From positions 28,425-92,424 of the forward strand of contig JAHBVF010000026.1 in NCBI GenBank assembly GCA_019637685.1: a stretch of 64,000 bases of DNA, written 5' to 3'. The notes beneath the pieces are model-generated. The model was not told the origin of the DNA. It did not search any database and saw only the letters and a list, made by a program, of their open reading frames with translations. The stretch comes from Caldilineaceae bacterium (GTDB lineage Bacteria > Chloroflexota > Anaerolineae > Caldilineales > Caldilineaceae). How positions within the stretch are numbered: position 1 is the stretch's first letter; the number at the start of each line of letters is the position of its first letter. Shown here in pieces: positions 37,157-46,000 of the stretch. Made by a program: the position numbers and the translations under genes.

Positions 37157-37215
37157 CCCCTCTCCCGGCCCGACCAACAGCATCCGCCCGCCAAACGTCC
37201 CGGCTGGGAGAGGGG
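37157..37215. repeat. CCCCTCTCCC palindrome, copy 4
   Basis: CCCCTCTCCCGGCC (37157-37170) faces GGCTGGGAGAGGGG (37202-37215). Confidence 0.75.
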
Positions 37216-37523
37216 CGGGGGTGAGGGCCGACAGCACCGGCCTGTTCTACCCGCCCTGGGCACATTCCTCTCGCCGGACACGATGGTGCTGCCCCTCCTC
37301 TCCCCGCGCAGACAACACTGCTGACGGAACCAATGCCGCTATCGAGAGAGGGGGTCAGGACGTTGAACGGAAGCACAGAATGCAACCGATTGCATCGCTC
37401 TGGCACTTGACGCACCACCACTTCTGCGCTATCGTATCCTTACAGTATTTGTGATATCGACGCTCTTCCCCGACGGGCTGCATCACTCCAACCTCTTACA
37501 GACATTCCAACTGGAGTCGTTCC

Positions 37524-40500
37524 ATGCGATCCACCCATCTCCTCTCCCCTTTTCGTCTGGCCGGCCGGCTGTTTCCAACCCTGCGTCTGGTGCTCGCCAC
37601 CGCGCTGCTGATGGGGCTACTGCCCCAGCACGCCCTTTTTGCCCAGGAAAGCGCGCCCACTTCTGTCAGCTTTCCCGGCAGCTACGCGTCCCAAATCGGC
37701 GGCGCTGAGTGGGAACCGGCAGACCCGACAGTGCAGGCCAGCGACGAGGACGGCGACGGCATCTGGACGCTGACCGTCGAACTCCCCGGCGGCGACTACG
37801 AGTTCAAAGCAGCCATCAACGGCACGTGGGACGAAGCCTATGGGGTGGACGGCACACCTGGCGGCGACAACGCCACCGTCAATGTACCCAGCGCGGGCGG
37901 ATTGGTCACTTTTAGCTACGACCGGGCCACAAATGCAGTGCGCGCGGCGGTCGCGCCCCTGCCCAGCGAAATTGGCGACGATCTGCCCCCAGCCGTGGGT
38001 GACGGCTACATCGGCATCGCTGGCCTGCTCCATCAAAGCCGCGGCGACGCCTACCGCACTCCCTTCGGCGCGGTTCCCTTTGACACAGATGTGACCCTGC
38101 GCTTCCGCACCTTCGCCGACGACGCGGAACGGGTGGACCTGCTCTTGACCGCCATCAGCAGTGGGGCAAAGAAGACAGTCCCCCTGCACCGGGTGGCGAC
38201 CGACGCCGACGCCGCGCCCTGGGGCTACGACTACTGGGAAGTCACCCTCAACAGTGGCCCCACAGCAGAGATTCATAATTATCTCTTTCAAATCAGCGAT
38301 GGCAACAAAACCCTCTACTACGCGGACGAAAGCCGTCGCGATGGCGGCAGCGGGCAGGCATTTAACGTCCAGCCCACCAGCGATCAGGGCTGGGATATCT
38401 ACACCTACGACCCGGCCTTTGCCACGCCCGACTGGGCCAAAAACGCGCTCATCTACCAGATTTTTCCCGACCGCTTCCGCAACGGCGACCCAACCAACGA
38501 CCCGACCGCCGACGACTGGTTCTATGAAAACGAGCGGGGCCACGCCTTTCCCGTCACCCCCTGGAACCGGCCCGTGCCCGACCCGGAACCCAACGATCCC
38601 GCGGCCAACCCCGACTGGTATATGACCTATAGCTCCACCTTCTACGGCGGCGACCTCCAGGGCGTGGCCGAAAAGCTGGACTATTTGCAGGCGCTGGGCG
38701 TCACCACAATCTACTTCAATCCCATCTTTGATTCCCCCTCCAACCACCGCTACGACGGGCGAGACTATCGGCAGATCGCCGAGAACCTGGCTGTGCGCGG
38801 CGATCCAGCAGCCAGCAACGCCTATTTTGACGTTCTGGCCGCGCAGGTAGCCATCCGGGGCATGCACCTGATTCTGGACGGCGTGCCCAACCACGTGAGC
38901 AGCGACGCGCCGATCTTTGACCGTTTCCAACGCCACCCGGAATTGGGCGCGTGTGAATCAGTGGACAGTCCCTGGCGAGCGTTCTTCCTCTTCCGCCCGG
39001 CCCGGCCCGCGGGCAGTGGTGTCTGTGCTGGCGACACCAACTACAACGCCTGGGCCGGTTTCGACAGCCTGCCCCAATTGGATACTGCCCGCCAGGAGGT
39101 CATCGACAACTGGCTGGCCCCCAACGACAGCGAACAGCCGGGCATCGCCACCGGCTATCTACAACTGGTGGGTGTGGACGGCTGGCGGGTGGATGTGGTC
39201 CCCGATGTGGTGGGCATCAACCCGGACTTCTTCAAGCTCTGGCGGCAGGCCACCCGGGCCACCAACCCGGACGCTATCAGCTATGCGGAGACGTGGAAAG
39301 AGAACGACGCCCGCCAACGGCTGCTGGGCGACGAATTCGACAGCACAATGAACTACCGCTTCCGCCAGGCCGTCCTCGGTTTCCTGCGCGACAGCGATTT
39401 TCAGGACAACGACGGCACAATCCCCGCCCTGACCGCCACCCAATTCGAGGACGCACTGCGGGCCATTCAGGAAGATTATCCCTATCCGGCCTGGTCCACC
39501 GCGATGAATCTGATCGGCTCCCACGACGTGAACCGGGCCACAATTGTGCTCGACCACGCGGGCATCGACCGGGCCGCGGGCCAGCCCGTGGATGGCTTTG
39601 TTGATGCCCGTGCCCGTCTGCGCCTGGCCGCGGCGCTGCAGATGACCCTGCCCGGCGCGCCGACGATCTATTACGGCGACGAGACGGGTCTGGCCGGTTT
39701 TGGTAGCGATCCCCAGCGGGACGATCCCTACAACCGTCAGCCCTATCCCTGGCCCGACGCGGCGGGCTACGCTGATCTGCCTGCCTGGGCGCAACAGCAG
39801 GACGATCTGATCGATCTCTATACATTCCTGGGCCAACTGCGGGGCAGCCACAGCTATCTGCGCACAGGCTCCTGGGACACATTCATTACCGACGACGCCG
39901 GTCTGTACGTCTTTGGCCGCAAGGATGCCAGCGGCGCGGCTGTCATTGCTATCAATCGCAGCCCCATCAGCCAGACAGTTGGCCTGGAACTGGCGGGCTA
40001 TCTGCCCCGTAGCGCTCCGCTGCTCGACGCGGCCAGCGGCCAGACGCGCACAGTCTCCCTGCGCGAAGTGGTACAGCCTATGGATTTCCGCATCTGGCAC
40101 ACGCCGGACGGTATGGACCTGACAACCCCGGACGCGCCAGCGATTGAAAATGTGGAAGAGGGAGACGGAACTGTCAGCTTGACGATTGCCGTCCCGCCCC
40201 TGACCGCCCGGGTGGTGGTGCGCCGTTCGCTGGTGGATGGAGGGTTCCGGCCAGTGGGCGTCATCGAAGCCTCGGATCGGGGCAAGACTGTCACATTTGT
40301 GGACGGGGGGCTGACGAATGGGCAGCCCGTCTACTACCGGGCGGTGGCCTTCAATGATGTCGGGTTGGGGAGTGAACTCAGTTTGTCCGTGCAGGCCATC
40401 CCCCACGCCCCAATTGCTGACGCCCGTCTGGTGGAGCCGACAGCGGTGGAGCATACCATCAGCACCCAAAACTTCGCTGGCCCGCTGATGGCGGCAGTAA

Positions 40501-41753
40501 TAATCGAAGGCGCGACAGGGGGCGAAGAAGCCGCGCCTGGCGTCCTGGCCCAGGCGGGTTTTGTGCAAGCCCTGCCCGATGCCTTGCCCGGTGCAGAGGA
40601 GATCCGCTGGGAGGAGGCCGAGTATGCAGGCCCGACAGAGGACGGCGACCTCTACGCCGCGGCTGTCCTGCCCGATGCGGTGGGCGACTATTTGTTCGGC
40701 TTCCGTTTCAGCGTCACAGGCGGGCGGGATTGGGTCTACGCGGGCGTGAATGGCCTGGAAGACGGTCCTCTGTGGGCCGCGCCGGGCACACTGACGGTCA
40801 TCCCCAGCGACGACACCCAAGCGCCCAATCGGCCCTTCCGCATGGAAGAAGTCTTCGCCTCCACCAATCAGATAACTGTCGGTTGGCGGGCCTCCCGCAG
40901 CGCGGACCTCTCCCACTATCTCCTCTGCCGCCGGGACGTGACCGCGGGCGAAGAGGGCTGCGCCAAGAAAATTATTGTCAACCGCGATATTCGGGAGTAT
41001 ACGGACACGGATGTACTCCAGGACCACACCTACGCCTATACCGCGCAGCAGGTGGACACCAGCTTCAATGCTTCTGACGCATCGGACGAGCTGGAGATCA
41101 CCGCCGCGCTCAGCTTTGTGGATGTGACCTGGCGGGTGCTGGTTCCTGCATCCACCCCGCCAGACACGGAGATATTCATCGCCGGGGACAATGCGGGTGT
41201 CTTTGGCGCGGCCTTCGGCGCGGACGCACAGCCCTTGACCAAAGTGGGCGACAACCTGTGGGAATGGACCGCGACGATCAAAGAGGGCACGCTGCTCCAA
41301 TACAAATATACCCGTGGCACGTGGGACAGCGTGGAACAGTGGGGGACGATCCGGGGCTTCAACAACCGCACGCTGGAGGTGATGGCCGGCGCGGATGGCA
41401 CCCAATCCGTAGACGACACCGCCACGGATTGGGGCGCAGAAGGGCCGGACGATCGCCGGGCCGTACAGACCTGGCGCGACCCGCTGGTGACAGATGTGGA
41501 AGGGACAAAAGATGCGGTCACTGTCCACTTTGCCAGTTCGGTTGCGCCGCTGGCTGCCCTGTCCGATGTAATCCAGGTGGCGAATGCTACTGGTCAATTG
41601 GTGTTGGGTACGGTGGCCCAGAGCGGCGATGCCAGCTTTGTATTCACGCCTACCGGAGCGCTGGCCCCAGGCACGTATACTGTCACCGTCTTTGGCGTGA
41701 CGACAGATGTGCCCATGGCCCAGCCCTATGAGAGCGCGCTGAAAGTCCAGTGA
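37524..41753 (+). CDS. Secreted GH13 alpha-glucanase (pullulanase/cyclomaltodextrinase-like), multidomain
   Basis: The 1409-residue protein starts with a signal peptide (about 1-41, ending ALFAQ). Residues 45-125 form a pullulanase-type starch-binding module (TVQASDEDGDGIWTLTVELP, GGDYEFKAAING). A second beta domain precedes the catalytic barrel from about residue 300 (ALIYQIFPDRFRNGDPTNDP). Catalytic motifs are GVPNHVS (region I), GWRVDVVPDV (nucleophile Asp about 555), YAETWKE (acid/base Glu about 587) and LIGSHDVNR (Asp about 665). After the barrel come Fn3-like domains and another carbohydrate-binding-like module near 1215-1310 with GTLLQYKYTRGTWDSVEQW. It should hydrolyse alpha-glucans outside the cell. 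TGGAG precedes the ATG. Confidence 0.9.
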   Translation: MRSTHLLSPFRLAGRLFPTLRLVLATALLMGLLPQHALFAQESAPTSVSFPGSYASQIGGAEWEPADPTVQASDEDGDGIWTLTVELPGGDYEFKAAINGTWDEAYGVDGTPGGDNATVNVPSAGGLVTFSYDRATNAVRAAVAPLPSEIGDDLPPAVGDGYIGIAGLLHQSRGDAYRTPFGAVPFDTDVTLRFRTFADDAERVDLLLTAISSGAKKTVPLHRVATDADAAPWGYDYWEVTLNSGPTAEIHNYLFQISDGNKTLYYADESRRDGGSGQAFNVQPTSDQGWDIYTYDPAFATPDWAKNALIYQIFPDRFRNGDPTNDPTADDWFYENERGHAFPVTPWNRPVPDPEPNDPAANPDWYMTYSSTFYGGDLQGVAEKLDYLQALGVTTIYFNPIFDSPSNHRYDGRDYRQIAENLAVRGDPAASNAYFDVLAAQVAIRGMHLILDGVPNHVSSDAPIFDRFQRHPELGACESVDSPWRAFFLFRPARPAGSGVCAGDTNYNAWAGFDSLPQLDTARQEVIDNWLAPNDSEQPGIATGYLQLVGVDGWRVDVVPDVVGINPDFFKLWRQATRATNPDAISYAETWKENDARQRLLGDEFDSTMNYRFRQAVLGFLRDSDFQDNDGTIPALTATQFEDALRAIQEDYPYPAWSTAMNLIGSHDVNRATIVLDHAGIDRAAGQPVDGFVDARARLRLAAALQMTLPGAPTIYYGDETGLAGFGSDPQRDDPYNRQPYPWPDAAGYADLPAWAQQQDDLIDLYTFLGQLRGSHSYLRTGSWDTFITDDAGLYVFGRKDASGAAVIAINRSPISQTVGLELAGYLPRSAPLLDAASGQTRTVSLREVVQPMDFRIWHTPDGMDLTTPDAPAIENVEEGDGTVSLTIAVPPLTARVVVRRSLVDGGFRPVGVIEASDRGKTVTFVDGGLTNGQPVYYRAVAFNDVGLGSELSLSVQAIPHAPIADARLVEPTAVEHTISTQNFAGPLMAAVIIEGATGGEEAAPGVLAQAGFVQALPDALPGAEEIRWEEAEYAGPTEDGDLYAAAVLPDAVGDYLFGFRFSVTGGRDWVYAGVNGLEDGPLWAAPGTLTVIPSDDTQAPNRPFRMEEVFASTNQITVGWRASRSADLSHYLLCRRDVTAGEEGCAKKIIVNRDIREYTDTDVLQDHTYAYTAQQVDTSFNASDASDELEITAALSFVDVTWRVLVPASTPPDTEIFIAGDNAGVFGAAFGADAQPLTKVGDNLWEWTATIKEGTLLQYKYTRGTWDSVEQWGTIRGFNNRTLEVMAGADGTQSVDDTATDWGAEGPDDRRAVQTWRDPLVTDVEGTKDAVTVHFASSVAPLAALSDVIQVANATGQLVLGTVAQSGDASFVFTPTGALAPGTYTVTVFGVTTDVPMAQPYESALKVQ

Positions 41754-41760
41754 GGATCGG

Positions 41761-42066
41761 TTGACAGTGGGTTCTCTATTCAGTTTGGTCTGCAATGTAC
41801 TGATCGATTGGCTCTTTCTGGGCTGGGCGCGTCGGGAAACCGACACCCGTCTTGGAAAGATGCAGGATGCGGCCTTTGACACCCCTGGCGCGCAGTCACC
41901 TGTGCCAGCTTCTGTGCTGGCCGCCGCCGGCGCGCTGGCCCTGGGGCAGTGGGCTGTGGCCCGGAGCCTGTGGAAACTCTCCGGCAGACAGGCAGTGGCA
42001 GGGCTGATCCTGGGCGCTTGTATGGCTGGCGGCGGGCGTATTCTCTGGCCGCCGGGAGATTCTTAA
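41761..42066 (+). CDS. Small hydrophobic hypothetical protein
   Basis: A 101-codon frame starts at TTG, 7 bases after the GH13 stop. It has hydrophobic stretches at residues 4-22 (GSLFSLVCNVLIDWLFLGW) and 51-63 (ASVLAAAGALALG), and ends near the terminator at 42119. I do not recognise it. The lack of an ATG at the right place and no clear ribosome site make it doubtful. Confidence 0.35.
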   Translation: MTVGSLFSLVCNVLIDWLFLGWARRETDTRLGKMQDAAFDTPGAQSPVPASVLAAAGALALGQWAVARSLWKLSGRQAVAGLILGACMAGGGRILWPPGDS

Positions 42067-42118
42067 CCGAGCGTTCCAAAGTTCTGCACAATTTCTCCAG
42101 AATTGTCTATTAAGCTAA

Positions 42119-42148
42119 AGACGGCCCGACATCCCAGTCGGGCCGTCT
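42119..42148. terminator. Intrinsic terminator
   Basis: AGACGGCCCGAC (42119-42130) and GTCGGGCCGTCT (42137-42148) form a perfect 12-bp stem with a 6-base loop, followed by TATAT. It closes the GH13 transcription unit. Confidence 0.82.
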
Positions 42149-42183
42149 TATATCCATCCAATATGTAACCCAAGGAATTGCCC

Positions 42184-42972
42184 ATGCGTTTGTTTTCCCG
42201 AACCTTTCTGACCGCAGTCTTGCTTATCTTTGTTGTGCTGGCCGCCGCCTGTTCATCCAGTGAACCAGCCGCCTCGGTTGAGACCCCAACCGTTGCCGCG
42301 GTGGCACAGCCCACAAACACACCTGCTCCCCCCGCGGGGCCAACAGCCGTCCCCGCCACCGAAGCTACGCCTGTCCCGGCAGCCGAAGTCCCCACGGAAG
42401 CCCCCGCCGAAGCGCCCGCTCCGGTTGAACCCAGTGTAGCCGTGACCTTTGCCATCGACCCGGCCCAATCCGAAGCCCGTTTTGTCCTCGATGAGGAGTT
42501 ATTGGGCAGCCCCAAGACCGTTGTGGGTGTCAACAGTGGCGTAACAGGCCAGGTGACGGTTGACGCTGGCAATCCGGCCAGTGTGGTGATTGGGCCGATT
42601 GTCATTGACGCGGCGGGTTTTGTCACCGACAGCGACCGCCGCAACGGGGCCATCACCCGTTTTATTCTTCAATCAGGCAGCTATCCCACCATCACTTTCA
42701 CCCCAACCGCTGTGGAGGGCGTTCCCGCCGCTGTGGCTGTGGGCGATGTTCTCAACCTGCAAGTGACCGGCGACCTGACGATTCGGGAAATTACCCGGGC
42801 CGAAACCTTCGCCGTCATTGTCACTGTCGTTTCGGAGAGCGAGCTGCACATGAGCGGTGCCACCGAAATCCTGCGCGACAACTATCAGGTCACCATTCCC
42901 AGCGTGCCCAGTGTGGCCAATGTAACCAACGAAGTCCAGCTACAGTTCGACTTTGTGGCAACCGCGCAATAG
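42184..42972 (+). CDS. YceI-family lipoprotein
   Basis: The 262-residue protein has a lipoprotein signal (RLFSRTFLTAVLLIF then VLAAAC, Cys near 22), a Pro/Ala/Thr-rich spacer to about residue 80, then a YceI domain: FAIDPAQSEARFVLDEELLG, DSDRRNGAITRFILQSGSY, PTITFTPTAVEG, LQVTGDLTIREITR. YceI proteins form a lipocalin-like barrel that binds isoprenoid chains and are often stress-linked. AAGGA precedes ATG 42184, which is preferred over TTG 42178. It appears monocistronic, between two terminators. Confidence 0.9.
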   Translation: MRLFSRTFLTAVLLIFVVLAAACSSSEPAASVETPTVAAVAQPTNTPAPPAGPTAVPATEATPVPAAEVPTEAPAEAPAPVEPSVAVTFAIDPAQSEARFVLDEELLGSPKTVVGVNSGVTGQVTVDAGNPASVVIGPIVIDAAGFVTDSDRRNGAITRFILQSGSYPTITFTPTAVEGVPAAVAVGDVLNLQVTGDLTIREITRAETFAVIVTVVSESELHMSGATEILRDNYQVTIPSVPSVANVTNEVQLQFDFVATAQ

Positions 42973-42977
42973 AAGCG

Positions 42978-43024
42978 TGGGAGAGGGGCAACCGGTGACG
43001 ATTTTCCCGGTCGCCTCTCTCCCA
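42978..43024. terminator. Terminator of the YceI gene
   Basis: TGGGAGAGGGGCAACCGG (42978-42995) faces CCGGTCGCCTCTCTCCCA (43007-43024) with three mismatches, 5 bases after the stop. Confidence 0.7.
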
Positions 43025-43064
43025 TCCCCCGTTCTCTCCCTTCCCCAATCCCTTCCTTTCCCGG

Positions 43065-43070
43065 TATAAT
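43065..43070 (+). promoter_or_regulatory. -10 box at a leaderless spacing before the cyclase gene
   Basis: TATAAT ends 6 bases before ATG 43077, so transcription would begin at or next to the start codon. No ribosome binding site is present. Confidence 0.5.
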
Positions 43071-43076
43071 AGGCGT

Positions 43077-46000
43077 ATGGAAAATCCTGCTGCCTATATT
43101 CCGCTTGACCGACGCCGGGCGCTTGCCGCAGGCACGGAACTCCCCACCCATACCACCGGCGCGGCGCTCTTCGCCGATATCTCCGGCTTTACCCCGCTGA
43201 CAGAACTTCTGGCCCAGGCCTATGGCCCGCGGCGGGGCGCGGACGAACTCACCCGACAGTTGAACGAAGTCTACAGCGCCATCATTGCCCCGGTGCATGC
43301 CTATGGGGGCGCGGTCATTGGCTTCAGCGGCGACGCCATCACCTGCTGGTTTGATGACGAGGACAGCCCCGCCGCCGGGCTGATACGAGCCTGCGCGGCC
43401 GGCCTGGAGATTCAGCAGGCGATGATCGCCTTTGCCCACCTGACCTATCCCAGCGGGCAGGCAGCCCTGGCCATCAAAACCGCGGTGGCCGCGGGTCCCG
43501 TGCAGCGCTATCTGGTGGGTGATCCAGCCAGCCGCCGGATAGATGTGCTGGCCGGTGGCCTGTTGGAGCGAATGGCCCACACCGAAGAAGTCACCCGCCA
43601 GGGGGAACTGCTGCTGGCTCCGGGGGATGTGGTGGGCTGGGACGAATGGATGGACGGGCTGTGGGTGAAGCGAGAAGGGCTGTCGCTTTTTCAGGTGCAG
43701 GGCTTGCGCCGGAAGGTGGCTGTCCGGCAAGCCGAAGCGGAGATCGCCCTGCCCGAAGGGTTGGTGCGGCCCTGGCTGCTGCCCCCGGTCTATGCCCGCA
43801 TCCACAGCCAGCAGGGCCGTTTTCTGGCCGAATTGCGTCCGGCCACCGCTCTCTTCCTGCGATTTTCCGGCCTGGACTTTGATGTCAACGCGGACGCGGG
43901 CAGGCAACTGGACGACTACATCCGTTGGGTGCAGGCCGTGGTGGACCGCTACGAAGGCAGTCTGATCCAACTGACAACCGGCGACAAAGGCAGCTATCTC
44001 TACGTGGCCTTTGGCGCGCCCGTGGCCCACGACGACGACACCCGCCGTGCAGTGGCCGCGGCCCTGGAACTGCGGGAATCGCCCCTGCGCTTCCCCGCCA
44101 TCAACGCTGTGCAAATGGGCATCAGCCAGGGGCGGATGCGGGTGGGGGCCTATGGCAGCGAGACCCGGCGCACCTATGGCGTGCTGGGCGATGAGACAAA
44201 TGTGGCGGCCCGGTTGATGGCAAAAGCCGAGGCGGGGCAAATTCTGGTGGGCCAACGGGTGGCCGAACTGGTGGACGAACGCTTTCAAATACGCACGCTG
44301 GGTCCTATGCGTTTCAAAGGCAAAACAGAACCGCTGCCGGTTTTTGCTGTGGAGGGCGAACGCATCCTCTCCAGCGATGAGTATCATTCCCTCTTTGTGG
44401 AGAGGCTGGAGGGCCGGGAAGAGGAACTCGGCCAGATGCGCGGTGTGATGGCGGATGTGCTGGCTGGGCAGGGACGGCTGCTGCGGGTGGAGGGAGAAGC
44501 AGGTGTGGGCAAAAGCCATCTGGCAGCCGTCTTTCTGGAAGATAGCCAGCGCCAGGGCAGCCAGACGGCAGTGGGTTCCTGCCAGAGCACAGGACGGGAT
44601 GTGGCCTATGGCTCGGTGGGGACCGTTGCCCGTCAATTGCTGGGGTTGGCCGGGCAAACTGGACGCAGCCCTGAGGAACAGATCGAACATTTGCAGGCTA
44701 CAATCCAGGCGCTCAATCCGGACTGGCTGGTGCGTCTGCCTCTGCTGGGGGACCTGCTGCGTTTGCCCATCCCCGACAATCCCACAACCGCGGCCTTCAC
44801 CCCCCAGTTGCGCCAGGAGGCACTGATTGCCCTGGCCCTGGAAATTGTCCATCTGCGGGCACGCCAACGGCCCCTCCTCCTTTTTATCGAAGACGTACAC
44901 TGGATCGATGAGGCATCGGCCCGACTGATTCTGGCCCTGGCGCGTGTGATCCAGGACTCCCGCATTTTGCTTCTGCTGGCCCACCGGCCTGTGAATCCAG
45001 ACGCGGCCAGCCCGGTTCTGGGCGAATTGTTGGCATCGACCGAGGGAGCGGTCGTGGCATTGGCCGAACTCCCTGCCGAAGGGGTGGCCGGACTGGTGCG
45101 CAACCGACTGGGCGGGCCGGTGGACGATCTGGCTCTGGGGCTGATTCAGATGCAGGCCCAGGGCAATGCCTTCTTCACCGAAGAACTGGTGGACGCGCTG
45201 GCCGAATCGGATCTGCTGGTACAAAGTGGCGCGGGCTGGGGACTGGCGCCCCATCTGTTGGCCCAATTGCAGCAAGACGGCTGTGTGCAGCGGGTGGAGG
45301 GGCGCTGGCAATTGATGACCGATGCACCCCTCTCCGCGGTCAGCCTGGGCATGCCCGACACCATCCACGGCGCTATCCTCTCCCGTCTGGATCGCCTGCC
45401 AGAGGATGTGAAACTGACGCTCAAACTCGCCAGTGTGATTGGCCGGGTCTTTGAGTTGGAACTGCTGGCGGGTGTGCATCCGGGCGGGCCGTCTTCTGTC
45501 GATCTTTTCGAGCAGATCGACACCCTGAGCCGCCGGGATTTCGCCCGGCTGGAACGACCCCAACCCGATGTGACTTATATTTTCAAGCACAATATCACCC
45601 AGGAAGTGGTCTACAAAACCCTGTTGGAAAGCCAGCAGCGGGAGGTGCACACGGCTGTGGCTGAGCGGTTGGAACACATCGCTCCCCAGGCTGTGGAGCG
45701 GCTGGCTTTTCATTTTCGTCACGGGGACCTGGGCCAACCAGCCGTGCGCCAAAAGACACTGCACTATCTCGATCAGGCGGGGGAGCGGGCCAGGCGGGAA
45801 TATGCCAATGAGACGGCCCTGGGCTATGTGGAGCGGGCGCTGGCCCTGGAAGCCAACTGGCAGCGGCAAACGGCCAAAGTCGATCTGCTGCACATTCTGG
45901 GCCGACGGGACGATGAACAGTTCGCGCTGGACCAGCTGGACGGTCTGCCCGATGCGCCTCCGCTGGATGTCCACCTGCTGTGGGGACAGTTTCACGAGGC

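Larger units (their letters stand above)
36676..37300 (+). other. Degenerate tandem RHS-tip debris with palindromes
   Basis: No intact gene is present. At 36838-36963 the sequence still encodes TDRTFTGQKQDGTGLLYYN and YDPALGTFLSPDTLVPD in broken frames, and a shorter piece lies at 37224-37290 (ALGTFLSPDT). Between them are segments repeated in order: GACGGGACGCC, CTC-CCAGCTTCGGCGG, TTCGTTC-C-ATC-ACG and CCCCTCTCCCGGCC. Two units (about 36676-36960 and 36980-37290) therefore look like a tandem duplication. No gene is seen from 37300 to 37523. Confidence 0.6.

Noticed and set aside
39159..41882. 907-codon minus-strand frame opposite the GH13 gene
   Set aside because: Composition is atypical and no motif is visible; GH13 catalytic motifs are on the plus strand.
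42885..45995. 1036-codon minus-strand frame opposite the cyclase gene
   Set aside because: It is an antisense shadow; the plus-strand protein has clear cyclase, P-loop and TPR motifs.
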